The notes: generated by a model from the sequence alone, not told the origin. Positions 7,262 through 15,429 are shown, counted from the first letter of the stretch. The stretch: 43,864 nucleotides of DNA from Thermoanaerobacterales bacterium UBA4877 (GCA_002399345.1 DHDL01000035.1:70601-114464), one strand, 5' to 3'. Made by a program: numbers and translations.

Positions 7262-8347
7262 CTACTTTTTTGATATGGTACCGCCGCCTACCAAAATGTC
7301 ACCATCATAGAAAACAACTGCCTGGCCTGGCGTTATTGCCCTTTGCTTTTTGAAAAATTTTACTTTTACTCTTCCATCCTCCAGCGGGTTTATTAAAGCT
7401 GGACTTTCGGTACTTTTATAGCGTATCTTTGCATCTACGGCCATCTCTCCATCCAGTGTATCAAAAGGCATAAAGTTGGTATCCTCAGCTATAAGGGTGT
7501 CACCCATGAGGTCATCATTGCTACCTACCACAACCCGGTTTGATTCACTGTCCAAAGAAATAACATAAAGAGGGCGCCCGGCAGAAATACCTAAACCCTT
7601 CCTCTGACCGATGGTGTAATAAGCTATGCCCTTATGCCTTCCCAAGACGTTTCCGTTTCTGTCAACTATATCGCCAGGGTGCAGTCTCTCCCCTGCTTCT
7701 CTCTCTATATAGCCTGCATAATCATTGTCTTCTACAAAACATATTTCCTGACTATCCGGCTTATTTGCAACCCGCATACCCAGCTCCCCGGCTATTTCCC
7801 TGATTTCAGGCTTTCTATACTCGCCCAGAGGGAAAAGCGAGTGTGCAAGCTGATACTGCGTTAAACTGTATAGTACATATGTCTGATCTTTATTGTTGTC
7901 CCGTGCTTTCCGGATAAAATACCTTCCTGTAGAGTCATCATGATCCATCTTGGCATAATGTCCAGTAGCAACATAAAAGGCATCCAGTTCCAATGCCTTC
8001 TTCAGCAGAGCATCAAATTTTATATATCTGTTACAAGCTATACATGGGTTAGGTGTACGGCCGTGAACATATTCGTCAATAAAATAATTTATGACCTTTT
8101 CTGTAAATATATCCTTGAAGTTAAGCACATAATGCCTGATGCCTAAAGCAGATGCAACCCTCCGTGCATCCTCCGCAGAGGATAGAGAACAACATCCGCC
8201 TTCCCTCTCCGTTCTTTCTTCAGGCTTGTCCGGCCATACCTGCATTGTAACACCTATTACTTCATAACCTTGTTTTTTTAAAATATAAGCGGCAACAGAG
8301 CTGTCTACCCCACCGCTCATGCCCAGCAAAACTCTTTTCGTATTCAT
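7262..8347 (-). CDS. mnmA: tRNA-specific 2-thiouridylase MnmA
   Basis: MnmA makes 2-thiouridine at position 34 of tRNA-Lys, -Glu and -Gln, using sulfur delivered from a cysteine desulfurase. The 361-residue protein has the ATP PP-loop SGGVDSS (11-17), catalytic C102 in NPCIACN, and a second catalytic Cys in SQEICFVEDNDY near residue 200. The C-terminal beta barrel ends GQAVVFYDGDILVGGGTI. I chose ATG at 8347, which follows AAGAGGTGGG and gives the family start MNTKRVLLGMSGG, rather than the ATG at 8374. It sits directly after iscS, the likely sulfur donor, as in many Firmicutes. Confidence 0.97.
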   Translation of the reverse strand: MNTKRVLLGMSGGVDSSVAAYILKKQGYEVIGVTMQVWPDKPEERTEREGGCCSLSSAEDARRVASALGIRHYVLNFKDIFTEKVINYFIDEYVHGRTPNPCIACNRYIKFDALLKKALELDAFYVATGHYAKMDHDDSTGRYFIRKARDNNKDQTYVLYSLTQYQLAHSLFPLGEYRKPEIREIAGELGMRVANKPDSQEICFVEDNDYAGYIEREAGERLHPGDIVDRNGNVLGRHKGIAYYTIGQRKGLGISAGRPLYVISLDSESNRVVVGSNDDLMGDTLIAEDTNFMPFDTLDGEMAVDAKIRYKSTESPALINPLEDGRVKVKFFKKQRAITPGQAVVFYDGDILVGGGTISKK

Positions 8348-8400
8348 TTCCCACCTCTTGATTCCGGTGTACACTCATCCCGTAGTTAAACTGATAAAAT

Positions 8401-9531
8401 TCACATGCTTCTTAATCTAGATACAATCCCCATCAGTTCGCGGGCAGCCTTATCAATCTCCGCAGTGCTGTTATATCTTCCTATAGAGATCCTGATGGAA
8501 GAAGCAGCCTCTTCTGGCGACCGTCCCATAGCCATTAGAACATGAGACGGCTCCGGCGATCCTGCCGTACAAGCCGAGCCGTTGGAAATATATATGCCCG
8601 CCATGTCCATATTAACCAGAAGTGTGTCCGCGCTTACCCCATCTATGGTTATATTGATTATTCCGGGCAACCTTTTGTCCGGATGACCGTTAAGTCTGAT
8701 AGAATCTACGGATGCGAAGATTTTGTAAGTCATCTCGTCTCTTAAAGAAGTTATCTTTTTTCTTTCTTCATCCAGCCCGTCGGCCGCGCTTTCTATGGCA
8801 CATCCCATCCCTACTATTCCTGGAACATTTTCTGTTCCCGCTCTGCGGTTTCTTTGCTGGGAACCGCCGTGTATAAGCGGGTGTATATCCGTGCCTTTCC
8901 TTACATAAAGTACTCCTACTCCCTTCGGCCCGTTAAATTTATGGGCGGACATGGACAAGAGGTCCACCATATCTTCATCCACATCGATGGGAATATGCCC
9001 TACGGCCTGTACAGCATCGGTATGAAAATATATCCCGTGGTCCCGGGCTATCCGGCCGATTTCCTTTATTGGCTCAATCGTTCCCACCTCGTTATTTGCA
9101 TACATAACAGAGATGAGAATGGTGTCGCCGGTTATAGCCTTCTTTATATCATCAGGGTCAACCATTCCGTTTTTATCAACGGGAACATAAGTAATCTTGC
9201 ATCCCATTTTCTCCAAATACCGTGCAGTATTTAAAACCGCATGGTGTTCTATGGATGTGGTTATTATATGCCTTCCCTTAAGCACAGATGCAATGCCCTT
9301 CAAAGACCAGTTGTCGGATTCACTTCCCCCGCTGGTAAAATATATTTCATCCGGCTGGGCGGATATAGCATTAGCTACCCTCCGCCTCGATTTATCCAGG
9401 GCATCCCTGCATACGGAAGAGAAGTAATATATACTGGATGGGTTGCCATAATACTCTTCAAAATAAGGAGTCATTTCCTTTAAGGCCTCGGGTGCCAGCC
9501 TTGTCGTCGCCGCATTGTCAAGATAAATCAT
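8401..9531 (-). CDS. iscS: Cysteine desulfurase (IscS/NifS type)
   Basis: A 376-residue PLP enzyme that removes sulfur from cysteine for Fe-S clusters and tRNA thiolation. It shows the N-terminal MIYLDNAATT, the PLP lysine at about K198 (SMSAHKFNGPKG) and the persulfide cysteine at about C321 (SNGSACTAGSPEPSHV), which is the short-loop NifS/IscS class. The gene lies between an Rrf2-family regulator and mnmA. This suggests it serves both Fe-S assembly, under feedback control, and tRNA thiolation. There is no iscU/nifU next to it. ATG at 9531 follows a GGTGG-type site. Confidence 0.96.
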   Translation of the reverse strand: MIYLDNAATTRLAPEALKEMTPYFEEYYGNPSSIYYFSSVCRDALDKSRRRVANAISAQPDEIYFTSGGSESDNWSLKGIASVLKGRHIITTSIEHHAVLNTARYLEKMGCKITYVPVDKNGMVDPDDIKKAITGDTILISVMYANNEVGTIEPIKEIGRIARDHGIYFHTDAVQAVGHIPIDVDEDMVDLLSMSAHKFNGPKGVGVLYVRKGTDIHPLIHGGSQQRNRRAGTENVPGIVGMGCAIESAADGLDEERKKITSLRDEMTYKIFASVDSIRLNGHPDKRLPGIINITIDGVSADTLLVNMDMAGIYISNGSACTAGSPEPSHVLMAMGRSPEEAASSIRISIGRYNSTAEIDKAARELMGIVSRLRSM

Positions 9532-9556
9532 TGTTATAAACTCGCCACCTATTATA

Positions 9557-10000
9557 TTAAGAAATACTTATCCTGTCCGGATGCATTTTCATAAAGTCGT
9601 CTACCATGTCCTTTAAGGTTATGGAGTCAACCACCTGGTTAATACTGTCTTTCATCTTCTTCCATATAATCCGCGTAGGACAGTAACCAGATCTGTCACA
9701 CACCTGCTCATTGTCATCTATAACACATTCAACAGGAGCCAACGGACCTTCTAGCACCCTTATCACCTGACCCACCGTAATCTCAGCTGGCGGCCGTGAA
9801 AGCGTATATCCACCCTGTGCACCCCGCGTGCTTTTTACCAGTCCGGCCTTCCTCATGGTAGCGATGAGCTGTTCCAGATAATGCTCGGATATCAGCTGCC
9901 TGCCAGCAACAACCTTCAGTGAAAGGGGTCCCTGCCCATAATTGACAGCAAGTTCAAACATAGCTCTGAGCCCATACTGACCTTTTGTAGATAATCTCAC
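9557..10000 (-). CDS. Rrf2 family transcriptional regulator (IscR/CymR-like)
   Basis: A 147-residue winged-helix regulator with the family opening LSTKGQYGLRAMFELA and the recognition region SEHYLEQLIATMRKAGLV. Three cysteines near C92, C101 and C107 (VECVIDDNEQVCDRSGYC) are close to the IscR cluster ligands, although the first gap is wider (eight residues rather than five). It may therefore bind an Fe-S cluster, or may be a CymR-like cysteine-metabolism regulator. I choose GTG at 10000, eight bases after AGGTGA. The ATG at 10012 has its site too close. A 25-bp dyad just downstream of its promoter suggests autoregulation of the rrf2-iscS-mnmA operon. Confidence 0.9.
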   Translation of the reverse strand: MRLSTKGQYGLRAMFELAVNYGQGPLSLKVVAGRQLISEHYLEQLIATMRKAGLVKSTRGAQGGYTLSRPPAEITVGQVIRVLEGPLAPVECVIDDNEQVCDRSGYCPTRIIWKKMKDSINQVVDSITLKDMVDDFMKMHPDRISIS

Positions 10001-10017
10001 CTTAAACATCACCTTTT

Positions 10018-10042
10018 AATACCTACTAATATACTAGGAATT
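10018..10042. promoter_or_regulatory. Operator-like dyad upstream of rrf2
   Basis: A 25-bp imperfect palindrome has arms AATaCCTA and TAGGaATT around a TA-rich centre. It lies just downstream of the predicted transcription start of rrf2-iscS-mnmA. The size, AT-rich symmetry and position fit an Rrf2-family autoregulatory site. Confidence 0.6.
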
Positions 10043-10050
10043 GTAATTAA

Positions 10051-10079
10051 AAGATATCATATATAGCCTGTATAGTCAA
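10051..10079 (-). promoter_or_regulatory. Promoter of rrf2-iscS-mnmA
   Basis: The minus strand reads TTGACT (10074-10079), 17 bp, TATCTT (10051-10056). The -35 overlaps the rarA stop codon. Confidence 0.55.
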
Positions 10080-11398
10080 TGACCGGACTTCAGAAATTCA
10101 AGCCAATTCTTTATTTTTGCCTCATATCCCTGATCTGTCGGCACATAATATTTCTTTCCCTCGAATCCCTCAGGCAAATATTGCTGTTTTACATAGTGAT
10201 GGGGAAAATCATGGGCGTACTTATATCCGATGCCGTGTCCCAGCTTGCCCGCACCGTCATAGTGGGCGTCTTTAAGGTGAGTTGGAACTTCTCCGCTGTT
10301 TTTTTCTTTTACATCTGCACCGGCTGAATCAATACCCATAATGACTGCATTGCTTTTAGGGGCACAGGCAACATATATAACTGCCTGTGCCAATATTATC
10401 CTACCTTCCGGCATCCCGATCCGCTCCACTGCAAGGGATGCCGCTGTTGCAACCATAATCGCCTGAGGGTCAGCATTTCCAACATCCTCCGAGGCACATA
10501 TCATAATCCTTCGGGCTACAAACTTGGGATCCTCCCCGGCGTCAATCATACGTGCAAGCCAATACAGGGCAGCATCCGGGTCTGAACCGCGCATACTCTT
10601 TATAAAGGCCGAGATGATATCATAGTGGTTATCACCCTTTTTATCGTATTTAAGTATCTTATGCTGGGCGGAGTCAGCAATGGTTTCTTTATCTATTCGG
10701 ATAACGTCGTCTGCGTCCGGCATGGTCGTAAGATAAGCGAGCTCCAGCGCATTTATAGCAACCCTGGCATCACCGTCGGCTACATGGGCCAGGTAGTTTA
10801 TCGCATCATTATCTATTTTTATGTTTGCAGTTCCTAAACCCTTTTGATCGTCATTTATCGCATTTTCCACTATTTTGATTATATCATTATCAGTAAGCTT
10901 TTTAAGCTCTACCACAAGGGAACGGGATATCAAGGCGCTATTGACCTCAAAATACGGGTTTTCCGTCGTTGCGCCAATAAGGACTATCGTGCCGTCCTCC
11001 ACTGCAGGCAGGAGTGCATCCTGCTGTGCCTTATTGAACCTGTGTATCTCATCTATAAATACTATTGTTTTTTTGTTATACATGCCCAGCCGGTCCCCAG
11101 CCTCCTTTATGACTTTCTTTACATCGCTTACGCCGGATGTTACGGCATTCATCCTCTCAAAATGCGACTTTGTTGTGTGGGCTATTATATAGGCGATCGT
11201 AGTCTTGCCCGTTCCGGGCGGCCCATACAGTATAAGTGAGGTGAGTCTGTCTGCTTCAATCGCTCTCCTTAAAACCTTGCCCTTGCCTAAAATATGTTCC
11301 TGACCGACAAACTCGTCGATATTCTGCGGCCTTACCCTCATTGCCAGAGGCATTGTTTTTTTTGCATTCTTTTGTCTTGAATACTCAAAGAGATCCAT
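10076..11398 (-). CDS. rarA: Replication-associated recombination protein RarA (MgsA)
   Basis: A 440-residue AAA+ ATPase of the clamp-loader-like RarA/MgsA/WRNIP1 family, which acts at stalled replication forks. Walker A is GPPGTGKTT (59-67) and Walker B includes DEIH (116-119). The sensor region is LIGATTENPYFEVNSALISR, and the C-terminal MgsA domain contains HYDGAGKLGHGIGYKYAHDFP. ATG at 11398 has AAGGGGATGA upstream. It is preceded by the DUF3048 lipoprotein gene with a 32-base gap, so the two are probably co-transcribed. Placement next to rrf2-iscS matches B. subtilis yrvN. Confidence 0.95.
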   Translation of the reverse strand: MDLFEYSRQKNAKKTMPLAMRVRPQNIDEFVGQEHILGKGKVLRRAIEADRLTSLILYGPPGTGKTTIAYIIAHTTKSHFERMNAVTSGVSDVKKVIKEAGDRLGMYNKKTIVFIDEIHRFNKAQQDALLPAVEDGTIVLIGATTENPYFEVNSALISRSLVVELKKLTDNDIIKIVENAINDDQKGLGTANIKIDNDAINYLAHVADGDARVAINALELAYLTTMPDADDVIRIDKETIADSAQHKILKYDKKGDNHYDIISAFIKSMRGSDPDAALYWLARMIDAGEDPKFVARRIMICASEDVGNADPQAIMVATAASLAVERIGMPEGRIILAQAVIYVACAPKSNAVIMGIDSAGADVKEKNSGEVPTHLKDAHYDGAGKLGHGIGYKYAHDFPHHYVKQQYLPEGFEGKKYYVPTDQGYEAKIKNWLEFLKSGH

Positions 11399-11430
11399 AT
11401 GATCATCCCCTTGAATTATTTTTTATTCGT

Positions 11431-12420
11431 TTATTCAATGTTAACATTCAGCCCGTTGGGAACAATATTGATCCATGTCTTACCCGGATTTAATTTAACC
11501 TGCGAGCCGTTTTCATCGACATATTTGACCGGTGAAGAATCGCCGGACCTCTCCCACCTGCACTTTATTTCTCTGCCGCCACTGACAATAACCGCATCAC
11601 CTTGGCCGGCCATGTTTATTTCCAGTCTGCCTTCATCATCAAGTACTCTTTTTGTGTGAAACTCTATGATTATATTGTCGGCATAGAGCTGCTTGCCACT
11701 TTCCCTGTCTGTATGAGGCTTGTCGTTTATATACCTCATGTAATGTTTGTTTTGTTCATCATATGTATACCTTATATCAAAAGAACTGTTATACGGCACT
11801 TCCACCGTGGTTATCTCATTGGTTTTTTTGCCATCTGTATTAAACTTAAGCTGATAATCATAACCGTTTGAAACCCTATTCATTTTCAGCAGCTTATCTA
11901 AAGCCATGTATGTGGCATGGGGATCTTTCCTGCTCTTATCTTTAAAGAACGGTTTTGTTATGTGCATGGCATCATAATCTCCCAGGCTAAGCCTTTTAAT
12001 ATCCGAATATGCCTGGGTAGATCCACCCACGTGCACAAATTCCGCTCCCCATCCCTTGGCCAATTGTACAAAATAAGGACGTGCGCTCCTTACCGGGCCC
12101 ACCTTCGCAGGATATGTGTTATTATACAGCGCCAGAAAACGGGTAATGCCGCCCTCTGCAAGAGCTTCATATACTATATCGGCGTCAATCAAGCCGGATT
12201 GCGGCCTGGCCGCCGGAGTATTCTCCACAATCACCGCAAAAAGCCGATCACCAGGTAGCGTATCGGATATCCCGGTGGTCTTGGACGGATATTCACCCGG
12301 ATTTAAATCCTCAGCCGGCACATTGCCTTTGTCTTTTGACTCATCGTTTTTACCGGCACCGAAACCACAACCGGTAACTAAAAGAATGATTGTTAACAAA
12401 AGAAGAAATGTTTTTTTCAT
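11431..12420 (-). CDS. DUF3048 domain lipoprotein (YerB-like)
   Basis: A 329-residue exported lipoprotein. Residues 1-17 form a signal peptide ending in the lipobox LVTGC with C18 as the lipidated cysteine, followed by a Lys/Asp-rich spacer. The DUF3048 region has the family motifs RLFAVIVENTPAARPQSGLI, ADIVYEALAEGGITRFLALY and KVGPVRSARPYF. The C-terminal half includes KTWINIVPNG. The function of YerB-type proteins is unknown; a cell-surface role is inferred from the signal. I choose ATG at 12420, which follows GGAGGTAG, instead of 12453. It has its own strong promoter. Confidence 0.9.
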   Translation of the reverse strand: MKKTFLLLLTIILLVTGCGFGAGKNDESKDKGNVPAEDLNPGEYPSKTTGISDTLPGDRLFAVIVENTPAARPQSGLIDADIVYEALAEGGITRFLALYNNTYPAKVGPVRSARPYFVQLAKGWGAEFVHVGGSTQAYSDIKRLSLGDYDAMHITKPFFKDKSRKDPHATYMALDKLLKMNRVSNGYDYQLKFNTDGKKTNEITTVEVPYNSSFDIRYTYDEQNKHYMRYINDKPHTDRESGKQLYADNIIIEFHTKRVLDDEGRLEINMAGQGDAVIVSGGREIKCRWERSGDSSPVKYVDENGSQVKLNPGKTWINIVPNGLNVNIE

Positions 12421-12481
12421 ATATGTACTACCTCCTACTAGAATGCTATACAATTTATGTTCAAATTATGTACCAAGTTAA

Positions 12482-12510
12482 ATTATCCCCTCATATAAAA
12501 TAATTGTCAA
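12482..12510 (-). promoter_or_regulatory. Promoter of the DUF3048-rarA transcript
   Basis: The minus strand reads TTGACA (12505-12510), 17 bp, GATAAT (12482-12487). It begins directly after the T run of the preceding terminator and lies about 55 bases upstream of the lipoprotein start. Confidence 0.8.
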
Positions 12511-12517
12511 TAAAAAA

Positions 12518-12536
12518 AATAGCGCATAGCGCTATT
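12518..12536 (-). terminator. Terminator of the csoR/rseC-like operon
   Basis: An 8-bp stem AATAGCGC/GCGCTATT with a 3-nt loop overlaps the stop of the RseC-like gene. It is followed on the minus strand by eight or more T residues. Confidence 0.9.
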
Positions 12537-12957
12537 AAATAATATTTTTAATAACCGGTTTATATCTATTGCCCTTTCTTAACCGTGGTTCAAAGTGACG
12601 AATCATCATATAAGTAATGGCGGTACATATAAATCCCAACAGCATGGCGAGTATTTCATTAGGTTTGCTCAATCCAAATATCGGATAAATAAAATAGCCT
12701 ATTATGACACCTAAAATGAATGACACCAACGGCAGCCCGTACATAATCAGGGATGCACCCAAAAAATCATTATTATCCATCTCTACCTCTACATCGTCTC
12801 CCAGTTTGGCATTCGCTTCGTTATAAACATCCATATAAAATTCCTCGCCCTTACTCACCGGGCATTCGCTGCAGCTGCCGCACATTTCGTTTCTCATTAC
12901 CATTATCCTTGCCATATTATTGTCATACGTAGAGGTTACTTTCGCTTTTTCCAGCAT
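12535..12957 (-). CDS. SoxR-reducing system / RseC-MucC family membrane protein
   Basis: A 140-residue protein of the PF04246 (RseC_MucC) family. An N-terminal soluble part carries a cysteine cluster C26, C29, C32 (CGSCSEC). Two transmembrane helices follow at about 69-90 and 102-118, then a basic tail. RseC homologues are linked to reduction of SoxR via Rnf/Rsx complexes, or to anti-sigma control, in Proteobacteria. In Clostridia the role is not established. I choose ATG at 12957, six bases after GAGGTG. It follows the CsoR-type repressor by 10 bases, so it is probably the gene that repressor controls. Confidence 0.82.
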   Translation of the reverse strand: MLEKAKVTSTYDNNMARIMVMRNEMCGSCSECPVSKGEEFYMDVYNEANAKLGDDVEVEMDNNDFLGASLIMYGLPLVSFILGVIIGYFIYPIFGLSKPNEILAMLLGFICTAITYMMIRHFEPRLRKGNRYKPVIKNII

Positions 12958-12967
12958 AATATTCACC

Positions 12968-13267
12968 TCATTTCATAAATTTAAGAACGGTATCAACAAG
13001 CTCATCCAACATTTCATCCTGTTTATCTGTATTCAAGGCATTCTTAACGCATCCGGCCGCATGGCTTTTTAGAAGAATGGCGCCCACCTTTTTTAGTGCC
13101 GATTGAGCGGCAGCTACCTGAACAAGAACATCGACACAATATTTATCGTCTTTTATCATGTTCTGGATACCTTTAACCTGTCCTTCTATTTTACTCAATC
13201 TCCTTAAGAGATCATCCTTTTTGTCTTCATATGAATATGAGTGATCGCAGCACTCTTTTTCTTCCAA
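12968..13267 (-). CDS. CsoR/DUF156 family metal- or persulfide-sensing repressor
   Basis: A 99-residue all-helical repressor of the CsoR/RcnR/FrmR family, with the core LLRRLSKIEGQVKGIQNMIK. C44, H69 and C73 (YCVDVL and SHAAGCV) match the Cys-His-Cys copper(I) set of CsoR; persulfide sensors of the CstR type lack the His. An extra CCxH near the N-terminus could bind metal. The start is uncertain. TTG at 13267 has GGAGGTGA at good spacing, whereas ATG at 13282 (104 residues) has none. A 17-bp dyad sits at the start of its transcript. The partner is an RseC-like membrane protein, not a copper ATPase or CopZ. Confidence 0.88.
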   Translation of the reverse strand: MEEKECCDHSYSYEDKKDDLLRRLSKIEGQVKGIQNMIKDDKYCVDVLVQVAAAQSALKKVGAILLKSHAAGCVKNALNTDKQDEMLDELVDTVLKFMK

Positions 13268-13280
13268 TTCATTCACCTCC

Positions 13281-13297
13281 ATACCCCGTAAGGGTAT
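13281..13297. promoter_or_regulatory. CsoR-type operator
   Basis: The dyad ATACCC-CGTAA-GGGTAT has perfect 6-bp arms with a 5-bp spacer and resembles the G/C-tract operators of CsoR-family repressors. It falls at about +1 to +17 of the predicted transcript, ahead of the repressor ribosome binding site. Confidence 0.75.
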
Positions 13298-13305
13298 CTG
13301 AATAA

Positions 13306-13334
13306 ATTATATGTTAACTGCAGCCCAAAGTCAA
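13306..13334 (-). promoter_or_regulatory. Promoter of csoR-type operon
   Basis: The minus strand reads TTGACT (13329-13334), 17 bp, TATAAT (13306-13311). The -35 directly abuts the terminator T run of the 6S RNA. Confidence 0.85.
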
Positions 13335-13336
13335 TA

Positions 13337-13527
13337 AAAAATCCCCACGGTGTCGCTCATCAAGTGGTTGTTGAACCTGTTCTCTAACAGGCGGGTGCCC
13401 TCCTGGCTGCCGCACATTTCCACAATTTCGAGGCATATGTTTGAACACAGTCAGAGTACAGGCCCCTATATATTGGTGTTGGCCCAATATCTCACTTAAC
13501 TCCCGATCACTGCAGGGTTTCCTTTCA
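13337..13527 (-). ncRNA. ssrS: 6S RNA (bsrA-like)
   Basis: An approximately 190-nt structured RNA on the minus strand. The ends pair: CCCTGCAGTG (13508-13517) with CACCGTGGGG (13343-13352), then GTTAAGTG (13493-13500) with CACTTGAT (13359-13366). Beyond these is a large open centre with a small hairpin on each side (13470-13490 and 13376-13391) and an apical arm. That is the 6S RNA architecture of closing stem, central bubble and terminal arm. It has its own promoter (13534-13562) and ends in a T6 run. It lies directly downstream of aspS, where B. subtilis carries 6S-1 RNA (bsrA). 6S RNA sequesters housekeeping RNA polymerase. A 79-residue open frame across it is a shadow. Confidence 0.82.
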
Positions 13528-13533
13528 ATATTT

Positions 13534-13562
13534 ATGTTATCACATTTTAACATTCATTTCAA
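13534..13562 (-). promoter_or_regulatory. Promoter of 6S RNA
   Basis: The minus strand reads TTGAAA (13557-13562), 17 bp, TAACAT (13534-13539). The predicted start, about 13527, matches the 5' end needed for the closing helix. Confidence 0.65.
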
Positions 13563-13600
13563 GGAAAAAGATTTCCAGCTTGCTAAAAAGTACATGTCAT

Positions 13601-13639
13601 GCTTTAAATGAGCGGCACTAATGGCCGTTCATTTAAAGC
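13601..13639. terminator. Long hairpin downstream of aspS
   Basis: A 16-bp stem with one mismatch (GCTTTAAATGA-CGGC arms) and a 7-nt loop lies 11 bases after the aspS stop. On the minus strand the nearest T run (TTTTT) is about a dozen bases further on, so it is not a textbook terminator. It may still end or stabilise the hisS-aspS mRNA. Confidence 0.5.
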
Positions 13640-13650
13640 ATAATAAAGTC

Positions 13651-15429
13651 TCATTCATCCTTTTTTATATGGAGTTCCTTAAGCTGTCCAGCATCAACCT
13701 CAGATGGAGCCCCACTCATCAAGCATGATGAATTCTGCGTCTTTGGAAATGCTATAACATCTTTAATATCACTATCAGTGAGCAGCATAACCATCCTGTC
13801 AAATCCGTATGCAATGCCGCCATGCGGTGGAGCACCATAATTGAATGCTTCGAGGAAAAATCCGAATGTCTTCTCAGCGTATTCATCCGAAAAGCCAAGT
13901 ACGTCGAAGATTTTCTTCTGCATCTCTTTTGTGTGTATCCTGATACTACCTCCGCCAAGTTCAGTACCATTAAGCACTATATCATATGCTTTAGAACGAA
14001 CCTTACCGGGATCGGTATCAAGTAAAGGTATATCCTCATCTAAAGGCGCCGTAAATGGATGATGCATGGCCACATATTTGTTTTCTTCCTCGCTCAATTC
14101 AAACAAAGGGAAATCCACAATCCAGAGGAAATCATAGCGGTCCTCATCTATTAAATTCAATTTATTACCAAGCACCAGCCGAATATGGCCCATAGCTTCA
14201 CAGGTCTTTATAAATTCACCGGCTGCCAACAAAATTAAGTCGCCGGGCTTAGCCGATACACGGCTTAATATGCTCTTTAACTCATCATCGGTAAGATATT
14301 TTGACAGTGAAGACTTTATTTCACCTTCATCCGTATATGTTATCCATAAAAGTCCTTTGGCTCCAAAGTCTTTTGCCTCTTTTACCAGGGCGTCGATCTG
14401 CCTCCTGGCAAATCCTGCGCATCCTTTTGCATTGATGGCCTTGACGCATCCGCCGTCTTCTATAGCCTTTTTAAATACATTAAAAGAAGAATCCTTAAGA
14501 AGATGCGATATATCAATTAATTCAAGCCCGAATCTTGTATCAGGTTTATCCGAACCGAATCTGTTCATAGCCTCGTTATATGTCATCCTCTTTAAGGGGA
14601 GACTCAGCTCCATACCCATTATTTCCTTAAAAATCTTTGCGATCAGTTTTTCATTGATACCAAGCACATCATCCATATCAACAAAAGACATCTCCATATC
14701 TATCTGGGTAAACTCAGGCTGTCTGTCCGACCTCAGGTCCTCGTCCCTGAAACAGCGAGCAATCTGATAATACCTGTCAAAACCTGATATCATAAGCAGC
14801 TGCTTAAAAATCTGTGGTGATTGGGGCAAAGCAAAATATTTACCAGGCTGTACACGGCTTGGTACTAAATAATCCCTGGCTCCTCCGGGTGTACTTTTAA
14901 CCAGCATAGGAGTTTCTATCTCAAGAAAGCCATTATCATTAAGAAAGTCTCTTACTATCTTAGCAATTTTGTGTCTTATTATTAAAGTTTTTTGCAGAGC
15001 AGGCCTCCTGAGATCTAAATATCTGTACTTAAGCCTAATGCTCTCGGATGCCTTGGTATTATCATCAATTAAGAAAGGCGGCGTATCAGATGCGTTGAGT
15101 ATCTTTAATTTATCCGCCTTTATCTCAATTTTGCCTGTCCTTATCTTATCATTTACAGCGTCGGGCGACCTCTTAGAAACTACACCTGAAACAGATATAA
15201 CGTACTCGCTTCTGAGCTCCTCCGCCTTGGAGAATATATCTTTATCGGATTTTTCATTAAACACAATCTGGACCATGCCTGTCCTATCCCTTAAATCTAC
15301 AAAAATCAGGCTTCCAAGATCTCTCCTTCTATTTACCCATCCCATAAGTATAACTTTGCTGCCAACATCCTCGAGTAAAAGTGTACCGCACATATTGGTA
15401 CGCTTCATATCACCTAGTGCTTCCGTCAT
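13651..15429 (-). CDS. aspS: Aspartyl-tRNA synthetase
   Basis: A 592-residue bacterial-type class IIb synthetase. An N-terminal OB-fold anticodon domain (VILMGWVNRRRDLGSLIFVD) is followed by the catalytic domain with motif 2 (ARCFRDEDLRSDRQPEFTQI), a GAD insertion at about 280-420, and motif 3 (GIAYGFDRMVMLL). Whether it also charges tRNA-Asn cannot be told by eye. ATG at 15429 has AGGAGG eight bases upstream and overlaps the end of hisS by 20 bases. The later ATG at 15408 has no good site. It is co-transcribed with hisS under one T-box leader. Confidence 0.97.
   Translation of the reverse strand: MTEALGDMKRTNMCGTLLLEDVGSKVILMGWVNRRRDLGSLIFVDLRDRTGMVQIVFNEKSDKDIFSKAEELRSEYVISVSGVVSKRSPDAVNDKIRTGKIEIKADKLKILNASDTPPFLIDDNTKASESIRLKYRYLDLRRPALQKTLIIRHKIAKIVRDFLNDNGFLEIETPMLVKSTPGGARDYLVPSRVQPGKYFALPQSPQIFKQLLMISGFDRYYQIARCFRDEDLRSDRQPEFTQIDMEMSFVDMDDVLGINEKLIAKIFKEIMGMELSLPLKRMTYNEAMNRFGSDKPDTRFGLELIDISHLLKDSSFNVFKKAIEDGGCVKAINAKGCAGFARRQIDALVKEAKDFGAKGLLWITYTDEGEIKSSLSKYLTDDELKSILSRVSAKPGDLILLAAGEFIKTCEAMGHIRLVLGNKLNLIDEDRYDFLWIVDFPLFELSEEENKYVAMHHPFTAPLDEDIPLLDTDPGKVRSKAYDIVLNGTELGGGSIRIHTKEMQKKIFDVLGFSDEYAEKTFGFFLEAFNYGAPPHGGIAYGFDRMVMLLTDSDIKDVIAFPKTQNSSCLMSGAPSEVDAGQLKELHIKKDE

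Noticed and set aside
13314..13553. 79-codon open frame on the minus strand downstream of aspS
   Set aside because: It lies across the 6S RNA, has no ribosome binding site and reads through the closing helix and T run. The RNA structure explains the sequence better.
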